Below, in pieces: positions 36,338 to 45,844 of a stretch of 64,000 nt of DNA. Position 1 is the first letter of the stretch; each line of letters opens with the position of its first letter. The DNA is taken from NCBI GenBank assembly GCA_017993235.1, contig JAGONC010000005.1, positions 1 to 64,000 on the forward strand, in the 5' to 3' direction. The stretch is from Lentimicrobiaceae bacterium. GTDB lineage: Bacteria; Bacteroidota; Bacteroidia; Bacteroidales; JAGONC01. Position numbers and translations under genes: made by a program. The notes beneath the pieces are model-generated. The model searched no databases, was not told the origin of the DNA, and saw only the letters and a program-made list of their open reading frames with translations.

Positions 36338-38251
36338 ATGACCAAGCAGATCAACAGTTTTAGAGAGTACCTGGAGACCTACGAAAGAAGTATTACCGAT
36401 CCGGAAGGTTTCTGGGGAGAACAGGCAGATACCTTCTTTTGGAGAAAGAAATGGGATAAAGTATTAGAATGGAATTTTAAAGATCCGGATATTAAGTTTT
36501 TCATGAACGGGAAACTCAATATTACCGAGAATATCTTTGAGCGGCATCTTCCGCAAAGAAAAGATCAAATCGCTCTTATCTGGGAACCCAATCATCCCTC
36601 CTCGCCCAACCGCACCCTTACCTACGGTGAACTTTTCGAAGAAGTAGGCCGGTTTGCCAATGCATTGCTGAAGCTGGGCATCAGGAAGGGCGATCGGGTG
36701 GCCATCTATCTTCCTATGGTTCCCGAACTGCCCATCGCCATGCTGGCGTGCGCCCGCATCGGAGCCATCCATTCCATCGTTTTTGCAGGCTTTTCCTCTT
36801 CGTCGCTTGCCGACCGTATCATCGACGCCAAATCGAACCTGGTGATCACCTCCGACGGAGCATACCGTGGCTCCAAGGACATTAACCTTAAGAACATCGT
36901 GGATGAGGCACTGCAATCCTGCCCGACAATCGAGCATGTGGTCGTGCTGAAACACACCGGTGTTCATATCAATATGGTTCCCGGCAGGGATATCTGGTGG
37001 GATGACTTCCTTGCAGGTGTTCCCTGCGAAAATACGGCTGAGGTCATGGATGCAGAAGATACGCTCTTTATCCTTTATACCTCCGGTTCGACCGGCAAAC
37101 CCAAGGGGGTGCTCCACACCATCGGCGGCTACATGGTCTTTGCCGAGTATACATTCCTCAACGTATTCCAGTATAAGGAGGGAGATATTTTCTGGTGCAC
37201 GGCCGATATCGGTTGGGTAACCGGTCACACCTACATCGTATACGGCCCGCTGCTTGCCGGGGCCACCTCGGTCATGTTCGAAGGCGTGCCTACATTTCCC
37301 GATGCAGGACGTTTCTGGGATGTGGTCGACAAATACAAGGTAAAACAATTCTACACTGCACCGACAGCCATCCGGGCACTGCTGGCTCAGGGCAACGAGC
37401 ATGTCACCAGCCGTGACCTGAGCTCGCTCAGGGTGCTGGGTTCGGTGGGCGAGCCTATCAATGAGGAAGCCTGGAGATGGTATCACGATGTGGTAGGAAA
37501 AGGAAAATGCCCGGTGGTGGATACCTGGTGGCAGACCGAGACCGGAGGCATCCTGATCACACCGCTGGCAGGGATCACACCCACCAAACCATCCTTCGCC
37601 ACCCTTCCTTTTCCTGGCGTCCAACCCATACTGGTTGACAACGAAGGCAATGTTCTGGAAGGTAATAATGTTCAGGGAAATCTTTGCATCAAATTCCCCT
37701 GGCCGGGAATGATCCGCACTACCTACGGAGATCATGAGCGCTGCAGATTGAATTACTTCAGCACCTACCGGGGCTATTATTTTACGGGCGACGGAGCGAA
37801 ACGGGATGAAGAAGGCTACTACCGCATCATGGGTCGGGTCGACGATGTGATCAATGTATCCGGACACCGCCTGGGAACCGCCGAGATCGAGGATGCCATC
37901 AACCAGCATCCGAAGGTAAACGAATCAGCTGTTGTCGGGTATCCTCATAATATCAAGGGACAGGGGATCTATGCCTACGTTACCTGTGATGAACTGACCG
38001 AATTGGAAGAAAGGACCATCGAGAACGATATCAAGGACATGGTGGCAAGGATCATCGGGCCCATTGCCCGACCTGACATGGTACAGATCGTCAGCGGATT
38101 GCCCAAGACGCGGTCAGGTAAGATCATGCGCCGTATCCTCCGTAAGATCGGTGAAGGGGATGCGACCAGCCTGGGCGATACCTCCACCCTGCTGGATCCC
38201 GGTGTGGTTGATGAGATCATCCGCGGGGCAAAGGTCGAAGTGAAACGTTAA
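36338..38251 (+). CDS. acs: AMP-forming acetyl-CoA synthetase
   Basis: A 637-residue enzyme that makes acetyl-CoA from acetate, CoA and ATP. The adenylate-forming signature is LYTSGSTGKPKGVLH near residue 250; WWQTETGG, YYFTGDGAKRDEEGYY and GRVDDVINVSGHR follow. The C-terminal PKTRSGKIMRR holds the Lys that is acetylated to switch off Acs in other bacteria. ATG 36338 is right for the family; the open frame continues upstream into the porin gene. Nearby genes for an acetyltransferase fusion and a Sir2 deacetylase suggest control by reversible acetylation. Confidence 0.95.
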   Translation: MTKQINSFREYLETYERSITDPEGFWGEQADTFFWRKKWDKVLEWNFKDPDIKFFMNGKLNITENIFERHLPQRKDQIALIWEPNHPSSPNRTLTYGELFEEVGRFANALLKLGIRKGDRVAIYLPMVPELPIAMLACARIGAIHSIVFAGFSSSSLADRIIDAKSNLVITSDGAYRGSKDINLKNIVDEALQSCPTIEHVVVLKHTGVHINMVPGRDIWWDDFLAGVPCENTAEVMDAEDTLFILYTSGSTGKPKGVLHTIGGYMVFAEYTFLNVFQYKEGDIFWCTADIGWVTGHTYIVYGPLLAGATSVMFEGVPTFPDAGRFWDVVDKYKVKQFYTAPTAIRALLAQGNEHVTSRDLSSLRVLGSVGEPINEEAWRWYHDVVGKGKCPVVDTWWQTETGGILITPLAGITPTKPSFATLPFPGVQPILVDNEGNVLEGNNVQGNLCIKFPWPGMIRTTYGDHERCRLNYFSTYRGYYFTGDGAKRDEEGYYRIMGRVDDVINVSGHRLGTAEIEDAINQHPKVNESAVVGYPHNIKGQGIYAYVTCDELTELEERTIENDIKDMVARIIGPIARPDMVQIVSGLPKTRSGKIMRRILRKIGEGDATSLGDTSTLLDPGVVDEIIRGAKVEVKR

Positions 38252-38271
38252 GAAAATCAACAAAGATTAAG

Positions 38272-39546
38272 ATGAAAAAAGAAAAAGCTCAACACAGAAG
38301 CCTTGTCATTGTAGGAGCCATTTTGATCCAGCTGGCACTGGGTGCCATATACGCATGGTCAGTGTACACCAAACCTCTGGTGGATGAAGGCTGGACGAAA
38401 ACACAGACGCAGATGGTATTTTCTGCCGGTCTGGCCTTCTTTGCTGTCGTTATGGTCATTGCAGGACGGCTCCTGCCAAAAGTCGGGCCACGCAAACTCG
38501 CCATAGCAAGCGGATTTACTTTAGGATTGGGCTATATCCTCGCCGGTTTGCTGGGTGCAAAAGACTTCATTACCACCTTCATTTGCATCGGCATCATTGG
38601 CGGTAGCGGTATCGGACTTGGATATGTAGTACCCATTGCTGTGGGGATGCGCTGGTACCCTGATAAAAAGGGATTGGTTACCGGACTTGCGGTTGCAGGA
38701 TTTGGTTTTGGCGCTACCATCTGGATGGCACTGGCCCATTCACTTGGATCCCTGGGTGGAGGGCAGTTACTGAAGCATATAGGGATTTCAAACACCTTTA
38801 TTACGTTTGGTATTGTCTATCTGGTCCTTATCCTCATTGGAAGCATCTGGATGATCTTTCCTCCGGAAGGATGGAAACCCGCCGGATGGAATCCTGCTGT
38901 GGCAAAAGGTAAAAAATCCACCCCCATTGCTGTGGAATTAACGTCAGGTGAGATGCTTAAAACATGGCAATTCTACCTGATTCTCCTCACGTTTGCCTTT
39001 GGAGCAAGTGCCGGATTGATGAGCATTGGACTGATGAAGCTATGGCCTATGCATGCTTTACAATCGAAAGGAGTCTCTGAAGAAGTGGCCAGTGCTGCTG
39101 CAACACTGGCAATGGCCGTGTTCTTCGCCCTTTTCAACGGGCTGGGACGTATTCTGTGGGGTACGATCAGCGACAGGATCGGGCGTAAACTATCGATCAT
39201 CATCATGATGGCCACTCAGGGTGTTTTTGTTATCCTTTTCCAATGGATGGCAGGGAGCCAGGCGACACTCTTTCTGTTTGCGATGCTGATCGGGTTTGAC
39301 TTTGGTGGAAACTTTGCACTTTTCCCGACGATGACAGCCGATACTTTTGGTCCAAAACACATCGGCCAGAATTATGGCTGGGTATTTCTGGCATATGCGA
39401 TCGGAGGGATCTTCGGCCCGATCCTGGGTGGTAAACTGGGTGATCTGGGCAATTTCCCGCTGGCATTTACTATCTGTGGAATTTTGTGTCTTATTGCAGT
39501 ATTGACTATCGCGTTTGTGCGGGCTCCACACAAAGCCACAGCCTGA
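38272..39546 (+). CDS. OFA-family MFS transporter
   Basis: A 424-residue, 12-helix major facilitator protein of the oxalate/formate antiporter group. LGAIYAWSVYTKPL in helix 1 is the family signature, and FNGLGRILWGTISDRIGRK is the conserved loop between helices 8 and 9. It lies 20 bp after acs, so acetate or another monocarboxylate is the likely cargo. That cargo is inferred from neighbours and not visible in the protein. Confidence 0.85.
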   Translation: MKKEKAQHRSLVIVGAILIQLALGAIYAWSVYTKPLVDEGWTKTQTQMVFSAGLAFFAVVMVIAGRLLPKVGPRKLAIASGFTLGLGYILAGLLGAKDFITTFICIGIIGGSGIGLGYVVPIAVGMRWYPDKKGLVTGLAVAGFGFGATIWMALAHSLGSLGGGQLLKHIGISNTFITFGIVYLVLILIGSIWMIFPPEGWKPAGWNPAVAKGKKSTPIAVELTSGEMLKTWQFYLILLTFAFGASAGLMSIGLMKLWPMHALQSKGVSEEVASAAATLAMAVFFALFNGLGRILWGTISDRIGRKLSIIIMMATQGVFVILFQWMAGSQATLFLFAMLIGFDFGGNFALFPTMTADTFGPKHIGQNYGWVFLAYAIGGIFGPILGGKLGDLGNFPLAFTICGILCLIAVLTIAFVRAPHKATA

Positions 39547-39548
39547 TA

Positions 39549-39590
39549 GGGGGAGGTGAAGGAGAAGGTGACGGGCCGGTAGAAGGATGA
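39549..39590. repeat. GA-rich GGTGAAGGAGAAGGTGA-type intergenic repeat
   Basis: A purine-rich run of GGAGGTGAAGGAGAAGGTGA followed by GGTAGAAGG lies between convergent genes. It is related, on the opposite strand, to the repeats at 21904-22048 and 32700-32752. Confidence 0.5.
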
Positions 39591-39630
39591 AATAAGCGAT
39601 CTGACTTAAGATTAAATCTTACTCCTGCCA

Positions 39631-41184
39631 TTAGTCCCATCCCTTCAATTGATCAGAAATAACAAGCGTATTTGTATCAGCAGCCATGTATTCAGGTAAT
39701 GCACATCCGGGAGGCAAGAATATGGCTGCTTTTCGTCCCTTTCGCATCATATCCCTGTACTGCTCCTCAGAAGGAACAAAATTATAAGCAGGGAATCCGG
39801 TGTGGAACATGGCTTCAATGTAGTGCCTGCCTTTAACATTGAACAGCACGGTACCGGGCGGAAGTTCAAGGCTTTCAAATACCTGCCGGTTGTGGGTCAG
39901 CCACTGGGTGTAGATATTGTCCTGCTTCCGCAGGGTATGCTTATCCCGGATGGTTTGTAAATCAAACCTCCAAACGATGATGACCAGAAAAGCTGCAAGG
40001 ATGAAACACTGATAAAGGATAACGGGCATGTTGATCTTTTTCAGTAAATCCAGGCAAAGATCGATCAAACCTGCCAGGACAATGAAGACCAGCATGCCGG
40101 TTATCAGTGTGAAAGACGGCATCTTGGTGGTGGCAAACGAAAAAAACAAATAAACCGCAATGACCATGATCAGAATGGCAATACATAGTTTCCTGTTTCC
40201 TGAACGGAAAAATAAAACGACCCAGGCAGGGACCATCAGGTACGGGGTAAGCCGGCCGTAGATCGTTCCGATCTGCCGGAAATGGTACCCGAAATCACCC
40301 CGATGTCCATCAATGGATTCGAAAAAATGACGGGAATTCATCCCCAGTGCTGTTCTGGCCTCTTCCGGGAATTGTATCAACGCAAAAACCTGCCACGGTA
40401 ATGCAACGATCACGGTTACCAGCAGTGCCTGCAGTAGAAGTATCCATTGCCTGTACCCTGATTTCCATTCCTGGAGAATAAGGATCATCCATCCCAGGTA
40501 AACCAGCAGTCCTGTAAGCCATTTGCACAGAACAGCCATCCCGCTGAAAAGCCCTATAAGCCATATCCATCCTTTTCTGCGCGAACTGTGGTATTCCATG
40601 AGTGCCCAGATGCTCAGGGAAACATAGGTGACGAATGAAACATCATTGTGGTCAACCTCCTGCCGGCCGGCAATCAGTTCCATCCAGTACGGGCAAGTCA
40701 TGATCAGCAAACCGGTAATGAATCCTGCCCTTTTACTGACCAATAACCGGCCGCTTCGATACCCGGCCAGTACAAGGAATGCCCCCAGAATGACTGAGGG
40801 AATGCGAAGCGTAAATTCCGATACCCCGAAGATCTTAAAACTCAGGGCAATCTGCCAGAGAAATAGAGGCTGCTTGTGAAGCCAGATGTTATACCGGTCC
40901 CACCGGTCATACGCCATGTCAACTACCGGATCATCGTATAGCGTGGGCCTGAAAGGGTGATTCATCAGGTTTTTGGCCACCAGTGCATGGAAACGTTCAT
41001 CCCACAGGTTCAGGAAAGGATCCAGGGTGGCCGAGAAAAGGTTGACGAAAAGTGCAGCAATAACCAATAATAGAACAGCTACTTTCTCCCTTTCCTTTAT
41101 GTGAAAAAACATGCTGATGATCAAACAGATGCCTCCGGACATCAGCAGTAAAAGTTGCAGGGTGTTGAAATCGTTTTTATCCAT
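39631..41184 (-). CDS. GT39/ArnT-like membrane glycosyltransferase
   Basis: A 517-residue protein with about 11 hydrophobic helices and a soluble C-terminal part. The first large loop has the GT39-type Asp-Glu in LNLWDERFHALVAKNLMNHPF near residue 50, in two adjacent stretches. It then shows RIPSVILGAFLVLAGYRSGRLL and GRQEVDHNDVS. Such enzymes transfer a sugar or aminoarabinose from a polyprenyl phosphate to an envelope acceptor. I chose ATG 41184; another ATG at 41202 would add six residues. It is a single gene between the acs and pat-like units, on the opposite strand. Confidence 0.82.
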   Translation of the reverse strand: MDKNDFNTLQLLLLMSGGICLIISMFFHIKEREKVAVLLLVIAALFVNLFSATLDPFLNLWDERFHALVAKNLMNHPFRPTLYDDPVVDMAYDRWDRYNIWLHKQPLFLWQIALSFKIFGVSEFTLRIPSVILGAFLVLAGYRSGRLLVSKRAGFITGLLIMTCPYWMELIAGRQEVDHNDVSFVTYVSLSIWALMEYHSSRRKGWIWLIGLFSGMAVLCKWLTGLLVYLGWMILILQEWKSGYRQWILLLQALLVTVIVALPWQVFALIQFPEEARTALGMNSRHFFESIDGHRGDFGYHFRQIGTIYGRLTPYLMVPAWVVLFFRSGNRKLCIAILIMVIAVYLFFSFATTKMPSFTLITGMLVFIVLAGLIDLCLDLLKKINMPVILYQCFILAAFLVIIVWRFDLQTIRDKHTLRKQDNIYTQWLTHNRQVFESLELPPGTVLFNVKGRHYIEAMFHTGFPAYNFVPSEEQYRDMMRKGRKAAIFLPPGCALPEYMAADTNTLVISDQLKGWD

Positions 41185-41298
41185 ACAGGATCTTTCAGGC
41201 ATTAAAATTAGCAGAAAAAAGAATGAGATACCGGATCGAAGGTTAGCCTTTGGTTAAGTTTTTCATTATAAAATCTTATGATATAGCTATAACTTTAA

Positions 41299-41306
41299 TA
41301 CCTTTG
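41299..41306 (+). promoter_or_regulatory. -7 box of the acyl-CoA synthetase/GNAT gene
   Basis: TACCTTTG matches TAnnTTTG. The predicted transcript starts near 41310, giving a leader of about 59 nt to ATG 41369. Confidence 0.5.
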
Positions 41307-41368
41307 CACCGTCATTTTAAAAATCCAAAAAATTCATTTCATTTTCTAATCCATAAAATCTTAGCATC

Positions 41369-44110
41369 ATGGGAGTCAGTCATTTAAGCAGTATCTTCAA
41401 ACCACAGCGGATTGCCCTGATCGGTGTGAAGAACGACCCAAACAGTGTGGGTGGAATTACGTTGAAAAATTTAGTGGGTGGCGGATTCAACGGGGTCGTT
41501 TATCCTGTCAATCCAAAACATGAAGCTGTTCTTGGTATTCAGTGCTATCCGAATGTCAGGAGCCTTCCTAAGACCCCGGATCTGGCCGTGATCACCACCG
41601 GTGCCCAGTTGGTGCCGGGGCTGGTGCAGGAATGCGGGGAAGCGGGAATCAACGGTATCATCATCATGACCGCCGGATTCAAGGAAACAGGAGCTGCTGG
41701 CAAGGTTCTGGAGGATGAATTGAAAAAAGTGGTGGCCAGTTTTCCGGAAATGCGGGTCATCGGGCCCAACTGCCTCGGAGTCATTGTTCCCAGGCTGAAA
41801 ATGAATGTAAGCTTTGCTTCCGGGATGCCAAAAGACGGACACGTAGCCTTCATTTCCCAGTCAGGAGCCCTGTGCACGTCGATCCTTGACTGGTCGTACG
41901 AGGAAAATATCGGATTCTCCTATTTTGTTTCCATCGGTAACAGCATGGATGTTGAGTTTGGTGACCTGATCGACTATTTCGGGATGGATCCCCAGACCAA
42001 ATCGATCGTGCTCTATGTTGAATCCATCAGCCAGGCCCGCAAGTTCATGACCGCTGCGCGTGCGTTTGCCCGTAAAAAACCCATCATTGTTTACAAAGCG
42101 GGTCGTTTCCCCGAATCAGCCAAAGCGGCTGCATCCCATACGGGTGCCATGGCATCGGAAGACTCCATTTACGACGCAGTCTTCCAGAGAGCAGGCATCG
42201 CCCGCGTCTACAATATCGGTGACATCTTCGATTTCACGGATCTCATCTCCCGCCGTCGTATCCCCAAAGGGGCCAACCTGGCTATCGTAACCAATGCAGG
42301 GGGGCCAGGGGTTATGGCAACCGATACACTGATCGCCAGCAAGGGAGAACTGGTCAAGCTCACAGAGGATACGATGAAAAAACTGAACGACTATCTGCCT
42401 CCCTTCTGGTCACACGGCAACCCGGTTGATGTTCTCGGAGACGCCACTCCTGAACGGTATGCGGTTGCGACTGAAATTGTCCTGCAGGATCCGGGTGTTG
42501 ACGCCGTGCTGGCCATCCTGACCCCTCAGGCTATGACCGATCCTACATCCATCGCCATTGAGATCAGCAAGCTTACGGAAAAAACGACCAAGCCGATCCT
42601 GACTGCATGGCTGGGAGGAAAAGAGATGCGCGAAGGCATTCAGATCTTCAACAAGCATAACATCGCTAATTATGCGACACCTGAACAGGCGATCTCAGCC
42701 TTTATGACTCTGGCAGATTATTCGCATAACCTGGATGCATTGTTTGAAACCCCGCAGGATATTCCCGTGTCATTCGCCTACGACCGCAATACCACCCGGG
42801 AACAGGTCACTGCACGTCTCCGCCATGAACTGGAACACACCGACCTGGGAAAAAGCCGGACCATGTCGGAAGATGCCTCCAAGGAACTGCTGGAGATTTA
42901 CGGTATACCCACCACACGGCCCATCCTTGCCAAAAACAAGGACGAAGCGGTCAAAATCGCCGAAGAGCTGGGTTATCCCGTTGTACTCAAGATCCATTCA
43001 CCCGATATCACACACAAGACCGATGTAGGTGGCGTATCGCTGAACAACCGTACCAAGGAATCCCTGCTGGGAAGCTGGGACAGGATGATGGCGCGCGTGA
43101 AGGAAAAAATGCCCCAGGCCCGCATCGACGGGATCACCGTTCAGAAAATGATCCAGGAAAAGGACGCGGTGGAACTCATCCTGGGCATCAAAAAAGACCC
43201 GATCTTCGGGACCTGTATCCTGATCGGCATGGGAGGCGTGGTGGCTGAACTGTTCAAGGACAAAGCCCTGGGATTCCCGCCGCTGAACGAAGCCCTGGCC
43301 GATAACATGCTCAAATCACTGAAAATCTATCCGCTGCTGACCGGTTACCGCGGAGCATCCCCCAGGAATATCAAGAAACTGATCGAAATCATGATCCGCA
43401 TGTCGTACCTTTCAGCCGATTACCCCGAAATCACCGAGCTGGACATCAATCCTCTGCTGGTGGGTCAGGAAAATGTGATCGCACTGGATGCACGCATCGT
43501 GATTGATGAAGAGATCGTTAAAAATCCCATTCCCAAATACTCGCACCTGATCCTGCACCCTTACCCGGAAGAATACGTCACTCCGCTGACACTGGCCGAT
43601 GGTTCTACCATCACGCTGCGCCCGATCAAGCCGGAAGACGAGCCGTTATGGCTGGATATGCTGGGAAGCTGCTCCAAAGAATCGATCTATTCGCGGTTCC
43701 GTTATGATTTCCACTATGCTGCCCACGAAATTGCCACTCAGTTCTGCGTGATCGACTATTCCAGGGAGATCGCCATCGTTGCGGAAGTTATCGAGGAAGG
43801 CACTAAAAAGCTCGTTGGAGTCGGCAGGCTGATTGCCAACCTGGATCTGGATACCGTGGAATATGCCATCCTGATCAGGGATGCCTGGCAGCGGAAGGAC
43901 CTGGGGAATATCCTGACGAAATACTCCATGGATGTTGCCAAACACTGGGGATTAAACCGTATTGTGGCTGAAACCACCGTGGATAACAAACCCATGATTG
44001 CTGTTTTCAAGAAATATGGATTCAACATTCATTTCAATTCCGATGGATCTGTCCATGTCACGAAAGATATGGCAGATTATGAACAGACCTACTTTTTTGA
44101 TTCTAAATAG
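41369..44110 (+). CDS. ADP-forming acyl-CoA synthetase fused to a GNAT acetyltransferase (Pat-like)
   Basis: A 913-residue fusion. Residues 1-460 are the CoA-binding and ligase parts of ADP-forming acetyl-CoA synthetase (VVYPVNPKHEAVLGI, GPNCLGV, FISQSGAL) with the phosphohistidine in AAASHTGAMA near residue 255. Residues ~490-720 are an ATP-grasp_5 domain (GYPVVLKIHSPDITHKTDVGGV, ELDINPLLV). Residues ~745-900 are a GNAT domain (ITLRPIKPEDEPLW, AWQRKDLGNIL). The plan is that of protein acetyltransferase Pat, but the His, lost in enterobacterial PatZ, is kept, so ligase activity is probably retained. It may acetylate Acs. The sir2 gene follows 42 bp downstream. Confidence 0.9.
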   Translation: MGVSHLSSIFKPQRIALIGVKNDPNSVGGITLKNLVGGGFNGVVYPVNPKHEAVLGIQCYPNVRSLPKTPDLAVITTGAQLVPGLVQECGEAGINGIIIMTAGFKETGAAGKVLEDELKKVVASFPEMRVIGPNCLGVIVPRLKMNVSFASGMPKDGHVAFISQSGALCTSILDWSYEENIGFSYFVSIGNSMDVEFGDLIDYFGMDPQTKSIVLYVESISQARKFMTAARAFARKKPIIVYKAGRFPESAKAAASHTGAMASEDSIYDAVFQRAGIARVYNIGDIFDFTDLISRRRIPKGANLAIVTNAGGPGVMATDTLIASKGELVKLTEDTMKKLNDYLPPFWSHGNPVDVLGDATPERYAVATEIVLQDPGVDAVLAILTPQAMTDPTSIAIEISKLTEKTTKPILTAWLGGKEMREGIQIFNKHNIANYATPEQAISAFMTLADYSHNLDALFETPQDIPVSFAYDRNTTREQVTARLRHELEHTDLGKSRTMSEDASKELLEIYGIPTTRPILAKNKDEAVKIAEELGYPVVLKIHSPDITHKTDVGGVSLNNRTKESLLGSWDRMMARVKEKMPQARIDGITVQKMIQEKDAVELILGIKKDPIFGTCILIGMGGVVAELFKDKALGFPPLNEALADNMLKSLKIYPLLTGYRGASPRNIKKLIEIMIRMSYLSADYPEITELDINPLLVGQENVIALDARIVIDEEIVKNPIPKYSHLILHPYPEEYVTPLTLADGSTITLRPIKPEDEPLWLDMLGSCSKESIYSRFRYDFHYAAHEIATQFCVIDYSREIAIVAEVIEEGTKKLVGVGRLIANLDLDTVEYAILIRDAWQRKDLGNILTKYSMDVAKHWGLNRIVAETTVDNKPMIAVFKKYGFNIHFNSDGSVHVTKDMADYEQTYFFDSK

Positions 44111-44123
44111 ACGTTCAGAAGGC

Positions 44124-44139
44124 GCTAATCCTGATTAGC
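44124..44139. promoter_or_regulatory. Perfect palindrome between pat-like and sir2 genes
   Basis: GCTAATC-CT-GATTAGC is a perfect 7-bp inverted repeat in the 42-bp gap between the two genes. It has no T-run, so it is not a standard terminator. It may be an RNA hairpin or an operator. Confidence 0.4.
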
Positions 44140-44152
44140 ATGCATTCAACCT

Positions 44153-44923
44153 ATGCCTGAGGAAGTTCAAGATACCCTATGGAAGGATGACATTGAAAAA
44201 GCGGTAGCCATTCTTCGGAATGCGAAGTATGGTGTTGTCTTTACGGGTGCAGGCATTTCGGTCGAAAGCGGAATACCACCCTTCCGGGGTGAGAATGGGA
44301 TATGGAACTATGTGGATCCTGTTTATCTTGAGCTGGGTTTTTTTCTTAAGAAACCACTTGCCTCCTGGCAGAAAATAAAGGAGATCTTTTACGATACCTT
44401 TGGCCAGGCTGAGCCGAACTATGCACACTATTTTATTTCCAGACTTGAAAAACGGGGTATCATCGAAACGGTGATCACCCAGAATATCGACAACCTGCAT
44501 CAGATTGCCGGCAGCAAAAAAGTCCTCGAGCTGCACGGCACATCCAAAACACTGGTGTGCACCGATTGTGGCTCTGAATACGATATCAGTTTCACCGACC
44601 TGAATTTTTTACCCCCGACCTGTTACATCTGCAAGGGTATCCTCAAACCGAAGATCGTTTTCTTCAATGAGGAGCCGCCCCTTGGGGAGTTGGAACAATC
44701 CTTCCGGGAAGCTGAAAAAGCCGATGTTATGCTGATCATTGGCGCTGACGGTGAAGTGCTGCCAGCATCACAGATCCCTTTTACTGCCAGGGAAAACCAA
44801 GCCACGATCATTGAAATCAATATCGCCCGATCGCGCTATACGGATACCATCACGGATATTTTCCTTCAGGGAAGTGCGGTGGAGATGTCTAAAAAAATGG
44901 GTAAATTACTGATGATTGAATGA
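44153..44923 (+). CDS. Sir2-family NAD-dependent protein deacylase
   Basis: A 256-residue sirtuin. It has GAGISVESGIPPFRG for NAD binding, TQNIDNLHQIAG with the conserved Gln-Asn-Ile-Asp, the catalytic His in LELHGTSK, and the zinc site CTDCGSEYD followed by CYICKG. The usual GTS motif near residue 200 is replaced by GAD (LIIGADGEVLPAS). It would reverse lysine acetylation, and its place next to the GNAT fusion and near acs points to Acs as a target. Its stop overlaps the start of the DUF4271 gene (ATGA). Confidence 0.92.
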   Translation: MPEEVQDTLWKDDIEKAVAILRNAKYGVVFTGAGISVESGIPPFRGENGIWNYVDPVYLELGFFLKKPLASWQKIKEIFYDTFGQAEPNYAHYFISRLEKRGIIETVITQNIDNLHQIAGSKKVLELHGTSKTLVCTDCGSEYDISFTDLNFLPPTCYICKGILKPKIVFFNEEPPLGELEQSFREAEKADVMLIIGADGEVLPASQIPFTARENQATIIEINIARSRYTDTITDIFLQGSAVEMSKKMGKLLMIE

Positions 44924-45792
44924 ACCAGGACAGCCTTTTAATCCCATTTCTGCCTGATTCCGTGCCGGTACAACCGGTCACCCACCCTATGGATGAGGTC
45001 CATATCGCAAAGGACTTCCCTGATCTGATCCGCTACCATACTGCTGTCCTGACAGCCCAGGGAATACAGCCTGCATCGAAGGCAACCACTTCCTATTTCC
45101 AGACGCAACCCTTTGCGAAAAAAGAATTCACTCCGGAAGTCAGGTTGGAGGTCCTTAACGACTGGATCTTTCCGGTTTTACTGATCTGCTTCGCTATTTT
45201 TGCCTGGATCAGGACCTCCTACCGCAAAAGGTTTACTCAGCTGGTGCAGGCATCTTACTCCAAACAGTATATGAACCTGCTCATGCGTGAAGGGGGAGGC
45301 GGGTACGACCTGATCAATCTATCGCTCGGATTTATCTTCATCTGTGCGACTGCTCTCCTGATCTTTCAATTCAGCGAATCCCTTTCCGGTCCTTCTGCAT
45401 CCGGCTCCCTTCGATTCCTTCTTTTTCTGGCTATCGCCGGAGGCATTGTCCTGTGGCTGCTGTTCAGGTTATTCCTGATTCGAATGCTGGGCTGGACTTT
45501 CCGGAATTTTGAGGTTACTTCCCAGTACCTTATGAGTTCAATGGCGTATAATTTCCTGACCGGAATTATCCTTCTGCCATTCCTGGTGATCAACGCCTAT
45601 TCCCGCTCCTCGTTTTTTCTTTACATCAGCCTGGGAATCATTGGCATATTTTTCCTTCTGCGACTCTTCAGAGGCATTGTCATTGGACTGTCAGATACAA
45701 AGTTTTCAATATTTTATTTATTTTTTTATCTTTGCACCGTCGAAATTTTACCCATACTGACCATCGTAAAACTAGCTAAAGACAACCTTTAA
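44920..45792 (+). CDS. DUF4271 family membrane protein
   Basis: A 290-residue protein with a soluble N-terminal third and about seven hydrophobic helices. The linker KRFTQLVQASYSKQYMNLLMREGG and the later RLFRGIVIGLSDTKFSIFYLFFYLCTVEILP (two stretches) are typical of DUF4271, a Bacteroidota family usually found beside a uroporphyrinogen-III-synthase-like gene, as here. Its function is unknown; the constant partnership suggests a role linked to that neighbour. The start codon overlaps the sir2 stop. Confidence 0.85.
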   Translation: MNQDSLLIPFLPDSVPVQPVTHPMDEVHIAKDFPDLIRYHTAVLTAQGIQPASKATTSYFQTQPFAKKEFTPEVRLEVLNDWIFPVLLICFAIFAWIRTSYRKRFTQLVQASYSKQYMNLLMREGGGGYDLINLSLGFIFICATALLIFQFSESLSGPSASGSLRFLLFLAIAGGIVLWLLFRLFLIRMLGWTFRNFEVTSQYLMSSMAYNFLTGIILLPFLVINAYSRSSFFLYISLGIIGIFFLLRLFRGIVIGLSDTKFSIFYLFFYLCTVEILPILTIVKLAKDNL

Positions 45793-45844
45793 TCATTGAA
45801 TATCAGGCTTTTTGTACATTGTCGAACTTTTAAAACTATACGAT

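Noticed and set aside
36464-37909. 481-codon minus-strand open frame opposite acs
   Set aside because: The acs reading frame is unmistakable; the antisense product is Gly/His/Asp-rich without motifs, a usual shadow of a high-GC codon pattern.
39608-39620. AAGATTAAATCTT palindrome between convergent genes as a bidirectional terminator
   Set aside because: The stem is only five A/T-rich pairs with no T-run, too weak to support.
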